Origin: Clostridia bacterium
GTDB taxonomy: Bacteria; Bacillota; Clostridia; Oscillospirales; Oscillospiraceae
Direction of reading: 5' to 3'
Assembly: GCA_003245395.1 (NCBI GenBank)
Contig: QKDF01000271.1
Location: forward strand, 1-15,486
Length of the DNA stretch: 15,486 nt
Shown here: piece after piece, positions 8,920 through 15,486 of the stretch
How the letters are laid out: each line of letters opens with the position of its first letter
Numbering within the stretch: position 1 is the stretch's first letter
Notes under the pieces: model-generated
The model's input: the letters and a program-made list of their open reading frames with translations, nothing else
What the model was told of the DNA's origin: nothing
Databases searched by the model: none
Position numbers and translations under genes: made by a program

Positions 8920-10452
8920 TCACCGCCCATCTTCCGCGGCCGCGGCAATCCCGGCGCGCTTTTTATATTCGGCCAGCTCAGTACGGATGATCTGCGCCGC
9001 CGCGTCCGAAATGACGCCGGTTTTCCGGATTTCCTCCGTCACATCGGAATGAAGGGACTCCAGTTCATCCACAAAGCCGCGGATAAACTCCGCAACCTGT
9101 TTGTTGGGTACGTCGTCCAGCAATCCACCCGTGGCCGTATACAAGATCACGGCTTGACGGTACATGGACATGGGATGATAGAGGGACTGCTTGAGCAGCT
9201 CCATCATTCGCTTGCCGTGGTCCAGCAGCTTTTGAGTGGACGCATCCAGGTCGGAGGCGAACTGGTTGAATACCTCCAGCTCGCGGAAACGGGCCAGATC
9301 GATGCGCAGCGTACCGGCGGCCTTCTTGATGGCCTTGGTCTGAGCTGTGCCGCCCACACGGGACACGGACAAGCCCACGTTGACGGCGGGCCGCTGTCCG
9401 GAGAAAAACAGGTTAGTCTCCAGATAAATCTGGCCGTCGGTGATGGAAATCACGTTGGTCGGGATATAGGCCGACACGTCGCCGGCCTGAGTCTCGATAA
9501 TGGGCAGGGCCGTCATGGAGCCTCCGCCATACTCTTTTGTCAGCCGGCAGGCGCGCTCCAAAAGCCGGGAGTGCAGGTAAAACACGTCGCCGGGATATGC
9601 CTCGCGTCCGGGGGAGCGCTTCAACAGCAGCGACAGCGCCCGGTATGCCACGGCATGCTTGGACAGATCGTCATAGACAATCAGCACATCCTTGCCCTGG
9701 CCCATAAAATACTCGCCGACAGCAGCCCCGGTATAGGGGGCGATATACTGCAGCGGCGCGGGCTCACTGGCTGTGGCGGAGACGATGATGGAATACTCCA
9801 TCGCCCCGTATTTTTCCAGCGTATCCCGCACCTGAGCCACGCTGGACGCTTTTTGTCCGATGGCCACATAGATGCAGACCATGTTCTGACCCTTCTGGTT
9901 GAGGATCGTATCCACGGCGATGGCCGTCTTGCCGGTCTGTCGGTCACCGATGATCAGCTCACGCTGGCCCCGGCCGATGGGCACCATGGCGTCGATGGCC
10001 AGGATGCCGGTCTGCATGGGCACGTTGACCTCTTCTCGGGTCACAACACCGCTGGCCTCATGCTCGATAGGGCGGGTCTCGGTGGTTTCAATGGGGCCTC
10101 TGCCGTCGATGGGAGCACCCAGCGCATCCACCACGCGGCCCAGCAGTGCATCGCCCACCGGCACGTCCGTCGTCCGGCCGGTTCGCCGGACCGTGGCGCC
10201 TTCACCCAGGTTTTCCTCAGGCCCCAGCAACACGCAGCCCACGCTGTCCCGCTCCAGATTCATCACCATGCCCCGGACGCCGGTCTCAAACTCCACCAGC
10301 TCGCCGTACACCGCGTTGTCCAGGCCGTAAACCGTGGCAATACCGTCGCCGACATTTAAAACCGTACCGGTTTCGCTGCGCTGCGTTGTATTGTCGTAAT
10401 TTGAGATCTCCTCCCGCAGAATGGAGATGATCTCATCCGATGCATTTTTCAT
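8920..10452 (-). CDS. atpA: ATP synthase F1 alpha subunit
   Basis: The 510-residue non-catalytic nucleotide-binding subunit. The N-terminal beta barrel (about 25-95) is followed by Walker A GDRQTGKT (169-176), the Walker B region [13 protein letters not shown] (255-267), and the signature [10 protein letters not shown] (355-364) with the arginine finger R365 that reaches into the catalytic site of beta. The C-terminal helical domain runs from about 380 to 510. The ATG at 10452 overlaps the atpH stop in an ATGA arrangement, a sign of coupled translation. Several very long open frames on the opposite strand here are by-products of GC-rich codon usage and are not called. Confidence 0.98.
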   Translation of the reverse strand: MKNASDEIISILREEISNYDNTTQRSETGTVLNVGDGIATVYGLDNAVYGELVEFETGVRGMVMNLERDSVGCVLLGPEENLGEGATVRRTGRTTDVPVGDALLGRVVDALGAPIDGRGPIETTETRPIEHEASGVVTREEVNVPMQTGILAIDAMVPIGRGQRELIIGDRQTGKTAIAVDTILNQKGQNMVCIYVAIGQKASSVAQVRDTLEKYGAMEYSIIVSATASEPAPLQYIAPYTGAAVGEYFMGQGKDVLIVYDDLSKHAVAYRALSLLLKRSPGREAYPGDVFYLHSRLLERACRLTKEYGGGSMTALPIIETQAGDVSAYIPTNVISITDGQIYLETNLFFSGQRPAVNVGLSVSRVGGTAQTKAIKKAAGTLRIDLARFRELEVFNQFASDLDASTQKLLDHGKRMMELLKQSLYHPMSMYRQAVILYTATGGLLDDVPNKQVAEFIRGFVDELESLHSDVTEEIRKTGVISDAAAQIIRTELAEYKKRAGIAAAAEDGR

Positions 10453-10973
10453 ATCATTCGCCTCTCTTGCAGCTGCTGCTTCATATCGCGAAGCCGACCG
10501 AGGACACTGCGGTCATACGTGACCCCATCGATCTCAAGAACGAATCCGCCCAGCAGGTCGGGGTCCGTCTCAATCTCCAGTTCCACTGCGTCCCTGTGAT
10601 GCAATGCGCACAGGCGTTTCCTGAGCTTCTCCCGCTGTGTCTCGTCCGGAATATGGACGCAGCGCATCCGGCACACAGCCGTGTTGTGCGCCTCCAGATC
10701 CAGCGCGTGAAACGCTTGGCTAATTTCAGGCAGCAGTGGCATCCGATTTTTGCGTGCCAGCAGCTTATAAAAATTCAAAAGCTGAGCGTCCTCTGTCAGA
10801 ATGCTCAAACGATCCAGCACCCGTTCCTTTTCCCGCCAGTCAATGGTCGGGTCCTCCAGTACGCGGCGCAGAGGCGCGGTGTCCGCAATCAAACGGGCAG
10901 CATGAGCAAAGCGCTCTTTGTCCATGGCAAGGCCAAAGCAGGCCTCGGCGTAGCGGCGGGCAAGCTCACTCAT
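10449..10973 (-). CDS. atpH: ATP synthase F1 delta subunit (OSCP)
   Basis: The 174-residue peripheral stalk subunit linking the b dimer to the top of F1. The N-terminal helical bundle starts with [17 protein letters not shown] (3-19). The C-terminal part carries the family signature [20 protein letters not shown] (about 138-157) before the last helix, [10 protein letters not shown]. The length is typical. It is joined by 4-base ATGA overlaps to both atpF upstream and atpA downstream, so these three genes are probably translationally coupled. Confidence 0.95.
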   Translation of the reverse strand: MSELARRYAEACFGLAMDKERFAHAARLIADTAPLRRVLEDPTIDWREKERVLDRLSILTEDAQLLNFYKLLARKNRMPLLPEISQAFHALDLEAHNTAVCRMRCVHIPDETQREKLRKRLCALHHRDAVELEIETDPDLLGGFVLEIDGVTYDRSVLGRLRDMKQQLQERRMI

Positions 10974-11458
10974 GACGGATCACCCGACTCAGACAAAAAC
11001 GAATCCACCAGGGCCAGATCGTTTTTCTGATCCAGCTCGCTCTGCGCCACCTTGGCGGCGGCCAGAAGGGCCAACTGCGCCACTTCCTTGCGCGCGCCGC
11101 GGATCATGCTCTCCCGCTCGGCCTGCAGCTGCCGACGGGTGGTCTCCATCAGCGTCCGGGCATCGGCCTGCGCACCGTCCAGGATCGCTGTGTATTCCTT
11201 CTGCGCCTGGGCTTTAGACTGGGCCAGAAGATCCATGCTCTCCTGCTGGGTCTGCGCCAGCTGCTGCTCGTATTTCTGGTGCAGCTGCTCAGCCTGCTGT
11301 TTTTCCTGTGCCGCGGCATCCTGATCGCTGCGGATGGCCTGCGCCCGCCGATCCAGAATGGCCGTCACTTTCTCAAACAGGAAATGCTTGAGAAACAGCC
11401 ACAGCACCAGCAGATTGATGATGGTAAATAAAATTGTGTAAGGACTAAAGTTGAGCAC
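10970..11458 (-). CDS. atpF: ATP synthase Fo b subunit
   Basis: The 162-residue peripheral stalk subunit. One N-terminal membrane helix (about 8-28, TILFTIINLLVLWLFLKHFL) is followed by a long, highly charged coiled coil rich in Gln, Ala, Glu and Arg (about 30-150). The motif FEKVTAILDRRAQAI (28-42) just after the membrane is typical. The start is a GTG (11456-11458), with AAGGGG overlapping the end of atpE about 9 bases upstream. The gap to atpE is 12 bases, and the gene overlaps atpH by 4 bases. Confidence 0.95.
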   Translation of the reverse strand: MLNFSPYTILFTIINLLVLWLFLKHFLFEKVTAILDRRAQAIRSDQDAAAQEKQQAEQLHQKYEQQLAQTQQESMDLLAQSKAQAQKEYTAILDGAQADARTLMETTRRQLQAERESMIRGARKEVAQLALLAAAKVAQSELDQKNDLALVDSFLSESGDPS

Positions 11459-11470
11459 AGGGATCGCCCC

Positions 11471-11686
11471 TTATCCTACAAAGATAATCACAAGGCCAAT
11501 GACAAAGCCATAAATGGCGGTAGCTTCGGCCAGTGCGCAGCCCAGCAGCAGGCTGCTGCGGATCTGACCGGCGGCCTCCGGCTGGCGGGCAATGGCCTCG
11601 GTGGCTCTGCCGGTGGCAATGCCGATACCGATACCGGCACCAAGACCTGTAAGAACTGCGATTCCTGCTCCAATTGCGACGGACAT
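11471..11686 (-). CDS. atpE: ATP synthase Fo c subunit (proteolipid ring)
   Basis: A 71-residue hairpin of two membrane helices (about 3-27 and 46-70) joined by the polar loop ARQPEAAGQ (33-41). The ion-binding carboxylate is E54 in LAEATAIYG. By alignment with the Na+-binding c-subunit of Ilyobacter, the Gln ligand of helix 1 is I22 here and the Ser next to the Glu is A55; only T56 and Y59 remain. This pattern predicts H+ rather than Na+ coupling (inference from the known ligand set). An ideal AAGGAGGA site (about 11695-11702) precedes the ATG. This fits the high translation needed for a subunit present in many copies. Confidence 0.97.
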   Translation of the reverse strand: MSVAIGAGIAVLTGLGAGIGIGIATGRATEAIARQPEAAGQIRSSLLLGCALAEATAIYGFVIGLVIIFVG

Positions 11687-11728
11687 AATATGTTTCCTCC
11701 TTAAAATGATTCAAGAAATTCGAATCTG

Positions 11729-12421
11729 TTATTCTTCCTGAAGGGTTTCTCCCGTAAAGAGCGCGGTCAAAAATACAAAGACGATGGTCTGGATCAAACC
11801 GTCGAAAATATCGAAGTAGAGACTGAACACCACCGGAACACCCACGGGAACCAGCGCCTTGATCAGTTCCATAACCACAAATGACCCCAGCACATTTCCG
11901 AACAACCGCATGCACAGCGACAGCGGACGGATGGCGATCTCCATGATATTGATGGGGATCAGCAAGGGCATGGGCTCAGCGAATTTGCGTAAGCCGCCCC
12001 GCAGGCCCAGAAACCGGAACGAGCTGCCGTAAATCAGAAACAGGCTGGTCAGAGCCAGTGCCGCCGTAACACTGACATCCTTGGTGGGCGGCGTCAGGCC
12101 CAGCAGCCCGCTGAGGTTGGCAAAGGCGATATACACGGCAACCGTACCCAGCCAGGGGGCAAAGGCCCTCCAATGCGGTCCGATGTTGTCTTTTGTAAAG
12201 CTGTTGAGAAAATTGACGCCCATTTCCAAAAACGCCTGCACCCGTCCCGGATGATCGGGTCTTAGGTTGCGGGTCAGCAGCAAAACAGCCGCCATAATCA
12301 AAACCATCAGAATCCAGCTGGTCAAAACCGACTCTGAAACCGGAATCCCGCCCAGCACCGGAATGGTAAATGCGATATGATTCTGCATTCCGGATGCCAT
12401 GGTCTCTTTTATATTTGACAT
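11729..12421 (-). CDS. atpB: ATP synthase Fo a subunit
   Basis: The 230-residue membrane subunit that forms the ion half-channels against the c ring. Five to six hydrophobic segments are visible. The essential arginine is R172 in RPLSLCMRLFGNVLGS (165-180), and the last helices carry FDGLIQTIVFVFLTALFTGE. The ATG at 12421 is chosen because GGGAGGTGAT (about 12428-12437) lies 8 bases upstream and the protein then has normal length. The frame stays open upstream to 12673, but that 84-residue extension has no ribosome binding site, no hydrophobic segment, and no match to a-subunit N-termini. It is the first gene of the operon, 42 bases before atpE. Confidence 0.95.
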   Translation of the reverse strand: MSNIKETMASGMQNHIAFTIPVLGGIPVSESVLTSWILMVLIMAAVLLLTRNLRPDHPGRVQAFLEMGVNFLNSFTKDNIGPHWRAFAPWLGTVAVYIAFANLSGLLGLTPPTKDVSVTAALALTSLFLIYGSSFRFLGLRGGLRKFAEPMPLLIPINIMEIAIRPLSLCMRLFGNVLGSFVVMELIKALVPVGVPVVFSLYFDIFDGLIQTIVFVFLTALFTGETLQEE

Positions 12422-12692
12422 GATCTTATCACCTCCCGAACAGATCGGTATCGTCTCCTCCGCTCCATCGATCAAAGTGGATGTAGGCCAAAACCGCAGA
12501 TGGAAAAACAGGTTCGCCGTCTGTCGGACGGTATCCGGCAAACGGCGGACAGCACGATCCCGTACCTTCAATTTTATCGGTTTCCCGGTGCATGTCGTCT
12601 CCCGGTAATCGCGGGTTTTCCCCGGCTTCAGATCGCAGTGCCTGCCCCATAAATGCTTTTGGCCTCCGGGCATACTATTGCTTTCATTGCGC
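12422..12692 (-). promoter_or_regulatory. Long 5' leader of the ATP synthase mRNA
   Basis: About 270 bases separate the predicted transcription start from atpB. The usual atpI-like membrane gene is absent. A strong hairpin lies at 12515-12547 and smaller ones at 12612-12624 and nearby. A 73-codon frame (12429-12650) starts 12 bases after a GGAGG and stops inside the atpB ribosome binding site (GGGAGGTGA), an arrangement seen in translational coupling. But two frames are open across this stretch and the product has no recognisable domain, so I do not call it as a gene. Confidence 0.5.
12515..12547 (-). other. Strong hairpin in the atpB leader
   Basis: On the minus strand CGCCGTTTG pairs with CAGACGGCG (9 bp, one G-U). 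Then, after a C/A mismatch, CGGA pairs with TCCG around the loop TACCG. After the stem comes AACCTG and then TTTTT, so the T run begins 6 bases past the stem: at best a weak attenuator-like element. It ends 93 bases upstream of the atpB start. Confidence 0.6.
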
Positions 12693-12698
12693 TGCTAT

Positions 12699-12727
12699 AT
12701 TATAATAGACTCGTCGAAAGATGTAAA
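12699..12727 (-). promoter_or_regulatory. Sigma-A-type promoter of the ATP synthase operon
   Basis: On the minus strand, TTTACA (12722-12727, five of six consensus bases), a 17-base spacer and a perfect TATAAT (12699-12704). It is the best promoter match in the region and points into the atp operon. The start point would be near 12692. Confidence 0.8.
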
Positions 12728-12728
12728 A

Positions 12729-12741
12729 TGCATATTTGCAA
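12729..12741. promoter_or_regulatory. Candidate LysR-type operator between divergent promoters
   Basis: TGCA-TATT-TGCA is an inverted repeat that also fits the general LysR-box form T-N11-A (T12729, A12741). It sits directly upstream of the -35 box of the atp promoter and overlaps the probable -35 region of the divergent LysR gene. The arms are only 4 bp, so the call is tentative. Confidence 0.35.
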
Positions 12742-12767
12742 TTTTCATCATAACAAATTAATATAAT
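12736..12767 (+). promoter_or_regulatory. Probable promoter of the LysR-family gene
   Basis: TTGCAA (12736-12741), 17 bases, TAATAT (12759-12764) is one reading. A perfect TATAAT at 12762-12767 is another -10 but lies 20 bases from that -35. Either places the start point 15-25 bases upstream of the open frame. The region is AT-rich, unlike its surroundings. Confidence 0.45.
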
Positions 12768-12791
12768 AAGAGGGTTAAACGGCCAATTACG

Positions 12792-13706
12792 ATGCCAAAC
12801 CGAGGAGGGATCGTCATAACAGTCAATTATGAGTATTACCGGATTTTTTATTTTGTTGCAAAATATAAAAGTTTTACACAGGCATCGAAGGCTCTGATGA
12901 GCAGTCAACCCAACATTACGCGCTGCATGAACAATCTGGAAGAGGAACTGGGCTGCCGGCTGATGATCCGCTCCAACCGTGGGATCACGCTGACCGCGGA
13001 GGGTGAAAAGCTGTTTTCCCATGTGGCTCTGGCCTATGAGCAGCTGCAGATGGGCGAGGCGGAGCTTGCCAGCGACAAGGGCCTGCAAAACGGCACGGTG
13101 TCCATCGGAGCTAACGAAACCGCCCTGCAGGGAGTCCTTCTGCCCAAACTCAGCCGATTTCATCAGGCCTATCCGGGGTTTCACATCCATATTTCCAATT
13201 ACTCCACTCCACAGGCCGTCAAATCCCTGGAGGACGGCAATCTGGATCTGGCTGTGGTCACCACGCCCACCGGTGCGAAAAGGCATTTGGCGGAAATCCC
13301 GCTCAAACCGTTCCGTGAGATTCTGGTTGGCGGACCGAAATTTGCATACCTGGTGGGAAAACAGCTGAGTTTGCAGGAATTGCTGAACTATCCGATGGTC
13401 AGCATGGCGGCAGAGACAAAAACCTTTGAATTTTACAGCAGCTTTTTCCAGGAGCACGGCCTTACACTCCACCCCGACATTGAAGCCGCCAATACGGTAC
13501 AGCTACTGCCCATGATCAAGGGCAACATGGGCCTGGGTTTTTTGCCGGAGGAAATTGCGGCGGACGCGCTTGCGCGCCGTGAAATCTATCGGATTTTTCT
13601 GGCAGAGACGATTCCCGAGCGATTCATCTGTCTGGTCAAGGACACCCGCCAGCCTCTGAGTCTGGCAGCAAAGACGCTGGAACAAATACTGCGAAGACCT
13701 GACTGA
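12792..13706 (+). CDS. LysR-family transcriptional regulator
   Basis: A 304-residue LysR-type regulator as drawn. The winged helix-turn-helix covers about residues 12-70 (YYRIFYFVAKYKSFTQASKA, SQPNITRCMNNLEEELGCRL, RSNRGITLTAEG). The effector-binding domain covers about 98-300, beginning GTVSIGANETALQGVLLPKL. The start is uncertain. The only standard start codon, ATG at 12792, precedes the ribosome binding site AGGAGG (12803-12808) and has none of its own. Seven bases after that site is ATA (12816-12818), where related proteins, as I recall them, begin MTVNYEYY. Starting there the protein would have 296 residues. It is divergent from the atp operon, with terminators downstream at 13709-13722 (weak) and 13874-13918. 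The target and inducer are unknown. Confidence 0.92.
   Translation: MPNRGGIVITVNYEYYRIFYFVAKYKSFTQASKALMSSQPNITRCMNNLEEELGCRLMIRSNRGITLTAEGEKLFSHVALAYEQLQMGEAELASDKGLQNGTVSIGANETALQGVLLPKLSRFHQAYPGFHIHISNYSTPQAVKSLEDGNLDLAVVTTPTGAKRHLAEIPLKPFREILVGGPKFAYLVGKQLSLQELLNYPMVSMAAETKTFEFYSSFFQEHGLTLHPDIEAANTVQLLPMIKGNMGLGFLPEEIAADALARREIYRIFLAETIPERFICLVKDTRQPLSLAAKTLEQILRRPD
12803..12818 (+). promoter_or_regulatory. Ribosome binding site pointing to a possible AUA start codon
   Basis: AGGAGG (12803-12808) is followed after 7 bases by ATA (12816-12818), in frame with the LysR gene. No ATG, GTG or TTG lies within normal distance downstream of the site in that frame. Confidence 0.5.
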
Positions 13707-13708
13707 CT

Positions 13709-13722
13709 CCGCTTGTAAGCGG
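13709..13722 (+). terminator. Weak hairpin after the LysR gene
   Basis: CCGCT-TGTA-AGCGG follows the LysR stop codon by 2 bases and is followed by TCCTTT. The stem has only 5 bp, so termination here is probably partial at most. The stretch from here to 13873 holds no gene that I can support. Confidence 0.3.
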
Positions 13723-13873
13723 TCCTTTAACACGGGTAAATACAGGCTTTACAAAGCATAAACAACCAACCTCCATTTTGATTTGGATTTGGCGGCGAAA
13801 TGAATCCAAGTGAGATTTATATAACCGAATGCCTTGACCTCCGGCATAGGCGAGCGCTCCCGCAGACAATTCT

Positions 13874-13918
13874 AAAAGGACAGAGGGCTGCACATATTGT
13901 GCAGCCCTCTGTCCTTTT
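13874..13918. terminator. Bidirectional terminator, perfect 20-bp inverted repeat
   Basis: Arms 13874-13893 and 13899-13918 are perfectly complementary, with loop ATATT. Each outer end is AAAA/TTTT, so a T run closes the hairpin in both directions. It lies between the convergent LysR gene and the permease gene, whose stop is 4 bases away. Confidence 0.9.
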
Positions 13919-13921
13919 GGC

Positions 13922-14470
13922 TCAGTCCAGTAACGTCTCGGCTTTTTGGTAGATTTCCTCCACTTCTTTGGCTGTCAACATTTTTTGGAGTGTATTCGCA
14001 ATCATCAGAATGCCGGGAATATCGACCGCCAGCCGCGTCAACGCAAATTTCACACCCAGAGATCCCATTTCAAACAGGAACATGGGAATTTTCATCGTTG
14101 ACCACGCACCGATAAAAATCATCAGATTCGAGAACTTAATACCCTTTTTCATGAAGACCGCCGCCACCGGAAACGCACCGTACAGCGGGCCTGCAGCCGC
14201 AGAGCCGATCAAGAACGACAGCAGAATGCCTTTGATTCCGGACCCTTCGCCCATATATTTGACCATGGTGGTTTTCGGCACCCACACGTCCAGCAGGCCC
14301 AGCAATAAAAAGATCGGTGGAATCACGAAGAACATCTGTTGAAGCTGAAACGTGGAGTTTTGTATCGCCTTCATACCAATTTGTGGCTGCAGAAGAAGCA
14401 AAACGCCCACCGCTGCCATGGTAATCAGGGCAAACCGGTATCTTTTGAGAATCATTTTTCCTTTTTTCAT
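13922..14470 (-). CDS. Half-permease subunit, PF03773-like (second of pair)
   Basis: A 182-residue membrane protein with about four to five hydrophobic segments (about 13-28, 43-62, 78-106, 115-134, 143-160) and a charged C-terminus. The ATG at 14470 is chosen: it lies 1 base after the upstream gene's TGA with AAGGAG about 12 bases before it. The longer frame to 14521 would add residues inside the neighbour. Residues about 77-110 (SGIKGILLSFLIGSAAAGPL and AFPVAAVFMKKG) resemble the partner subunit at the same place in its fold. So the two genes look like the two halves of one larger permease of the YraQ/ArsP-related kind. The substrate is unknown, and the cysteine motif seen in some relatives is absent. 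Confidence 0.8.
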   Translation of the reverse strand: MKKGKMILKRYRFALITMAAVGVLLLLQPQIGMKAIQNSTFQLQQMFFVIPPIFLLLGLLDVWVPKTTMVKYMGEGSGIKGILLSFLIGSAAAGPLYGAFPVAAVFMKKGIKFSNLMIFIGAWSTMKIPMFLFEMGSLGVKFALTRLAVDIPGILMIANTLQKMLTAKEVEEIYQKAETLLD

Positions 14471-14471
14471 A

Positions 14472-14951
14472 TCAACCCACCACTCCTTGAATAACCCAGG
14501 CCACGGCGAATGAAAAAACAAACGCCAGCAGGTTTCGCAAAAACGTCAACTTTTTCCCGAAATACTGTATCTCTACCGGCATTGTCACTACGCCCACCAT
14601 CATCAGCGTGGATACAAACGCACCAATCTGCATGTATCCCGCACCGGCACGCAGCAGCATGGCCGCCGTAGGAAATGCCACAAACGGCGGAATCATGGTA
14701 ACCGAGCCGATCAAAGCGGCCAGCAGCACACCCAGCCAGCCCGAATCTTTACCGACTATTTTCGAGATCAGCGCGGTATCTGCAAATACCAGCAGCGTAC
14801 CGATCAGCAGCACCATTGTCAGCAGCTGCGGCAAAATGTTCTCAAAGGACTTCCACGCTTTTTTCAGCGCACTGCGCGTTTTGGCCCGGTTCTTTTGGAA
14901 CGAAACCAGCAGCGCGATGATGGCAATTCCATAGAAAATATAGGTCTCCAA
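14472..14951 (-). CDS. Half-permease subunit, PF03773-like (first of pair)
   Basis: A 159-residue membrane protein with about five hydrophobic segments (about 4-18, 40-58, 71-90, 106-125, 137-157). The charged loop KNRAKTRSALKKAWKSFENI (20-39) lies after the first segment. The core SGWLGVLLAALIGSVTMIPP and AFPTAAMLLRAG matches the pattern L-I-G-S-x4-P-x3-A-F-P-x-A-A shared with the next gene. The start is a TTG (14949-14951), supported by GGAGG 6 bases upstream. It ends 1 base before the second permease gene begins. The MarR-family gene ends 57 bases upstream with no terminator between, so all three are probably one operon. Confidence 0.8.
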   Translation of the reverse strand: METYIFYGIAIIALLVSFQKNRAKTRSALKKAWKSFENILPQLLTMVLLIGTLLVFADTALISKIVGKDSGWLGVLLAALIGSVTMIPPFVAFPTAAMLLRAGAGYMQIGAFVSTLMMVGVVTMPVEIQYFGKKLTFLRNLLAFVFSFAVAWVIQGVVG

Positions 14952-15008
14952 ACAATTCCTCCATCTGGGTTCAGCTTCGCATCTGCACCCGCTCTCTTGC
15001 GGCAGCCT

Positions 15009-15443
15009 TTAGTCTGCCGTTCTGTTTATTTCCGCTGTCAGCCGATTCAGAATTTCATCCAGATGTGTTTTTTCCTCTGTACTCAGACAGTCAAACAATG
15101 CTGCCGACTGTCTCTTATTTCTCTCCGCTTGCTCCGATGCCGTCAGCCCTTTGGGGGTAAGGGCAATGTTCATCGCCCGCCGGTCTGTTTCGTCGGGTGT
15201 CCGCAAGATACAGCCGGACTCCTCCAGACGGATCAAAAGCTCTCCTAAAGACTGGGGTCGGATATCCAGCAGAGCCGCCAATTCTTTCTGGCTGATCTCG
15301 GGATGAGCCTTCAGAAGGGACAGCACGCGTTTTTGTCCACGGCACGCACCGCCGCATTCTCCCGCCCCCGCGCGGTGGCTGTGGTGCAGCAGTCGGCTGA
15401 GCCGGAAGAATTTTTCCATCAGTTCCCGGTTATCTTCTTTCAC
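15009..15443 (-). CDS. MarR-family transcriptional regulator
   Basis: A 144-residue winged-helix regulator. The DNA-binding part covers about 45-105: RVLSLLKAHPEISQKELAAL, RPQSLGELLIRLEESGCI, and the wing TPDETDRRAMNIALTPKG. Helices at both ends form the dimer interface. The GTG at 15443 is chosen because GGAGG (about 15451-15455) lies 7 bases upstream; the TTG at 15449 would be only 1 base from it. Two cysteines in GECGGAC, just before the DNA-binding domain, could serve metal or redox sensing, but this is speculation. It is the first gene of the operon with the permease pair and probably controls it. Confidence 0.9.
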   Translation of the reverse strand: MKEDNRELMEKFFRLSRLLHHSHRAGAGECGGACRGQKRVLSLLKAHPEISQKELAALLDIRPQSLGELLIRLEESGCILRTPDETDRRAMNIALTPKGLTASEQAERNKRQSAALFDCLSTEEKTHLDEILNRLTAEINRTAD

Positions 15444-15456
15444 GTACAATCCTCCG

Positions 15457-15485
15457 TTCGCAAAATAGAAAGGTTCCTTCGCAAA
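15457..15485 (-). repeat. Direct repeat in the MarR promoter region
   Basis: TTCGCAAA occurs at 15457-15464 and 15478-15485 (TTTGCGAA on the coding strand), 21 bases apart, which is two helical turns. A possible -10 (TATTTT) lies between the two copies, so binding here would cover the promoter. The window ends 1 base after the second copy, so the full site cannot be seen. Confidence 0.55.
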
Positions 15486-15486
15486 T

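Noticed and set aside
12422..12673. N-terminal extension of atpB to an upstream ATG (314 residues)
   Set aside because: The extension is polar, has no ribosome binding site, and is unlike known a-subunits. An ideal site lies just before the ATG at 12421.
12684..13472. 262-codon minus-strand frame over the LysR gene
   Set aside because: Shadow of the regulator; it also crosses the atp promoter region and has no recognisable domain.
13636..13893. 85-codon minus-strand frame after the LysR gene
   Set aside because: It begins inside the terminator hairpin and runs antisense into the LysR gene; no ribosome binding site.
14952..15008. Possible terminator between the MarR gene and the first permease gene
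   Set aside because: Only a short CCGC/GCGG hairpin is present and no T run follows, so I treat the three genes as one operon.

Overview
The window looks like chromosomal DNA from a GC-rich, spore-forming member of the class Clostridia, most probably Oscillospiraceae-like. This rests on a SpoIIE sporulation phosphatase, strong AGGAGG-type ribosome binding sites, sigma-A-like promoters, a PF03773-like half-permease pair of clostridial type, and GC-rich codon usage. The taxonomic call is inference. No mobile element, CRISPR array, rRNA or tRNA was seen.

Layout, left to right. (1) 1-1848, plus strand: the 3' part of spoIIE, cut by the window edge, then an 88-residue protein with a C-terminal membrane segment. 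A bidirectional terminator (1856-1890) separates these from the convergent block that follows. (2) 1893-5845, minus strand: xdhC (a molybdenum hydroxylase maturation factor), then a dCMP deaminase, then a 765-residue fusion of a polysaccharide pyruvyl transferase domain to a two-[4Fe-4S] FrhB-like domain. The deaminase and fusion genes form a two-gene unit with its own promoter at 4794-4822; xdhC has an extended -10 promoter at 5884-5912. (3) 6145-12421, minus strand: the complete F1Fo ATP synthase operon atpB-E-F-H-A-G-D-C, with a -35/-10 promoter (12699-12727), a leader of about 270 nt, and a strong terminator (6021-6051). No atpI-like membrane gene precedes atpB. (4) 12792-13706, plus strand: a LysR-family regulator divergent from the ATP synthase operon. 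A perfect 20-bp inverted repeat terminator (13874-13918) follows it. (5) 13922-15443, minus strand: a MarR-family regulator followed by two small membrane proteins that look like the two homologous halves of one permease, translationally coupled to each other.

How the genes work together: the eight atp genes make one proton-translocating enzyme, since the c-subunit lacks the usual Na+ ligands. The MarR gene and the permease pair look like one regulated transport operon of unknown substrate. The rest of the window is housekeeping or orphan genes. I found no clear new multi-gene system. The most unusual points are the pyruvyl transferase/FrhB fusion outside a glycan cluster, the long structured atpB leader, the apparent AUA start of the LysR gene, and the MarR/split-permease operon with a 21-bp-spaced repeat in its promoter region.
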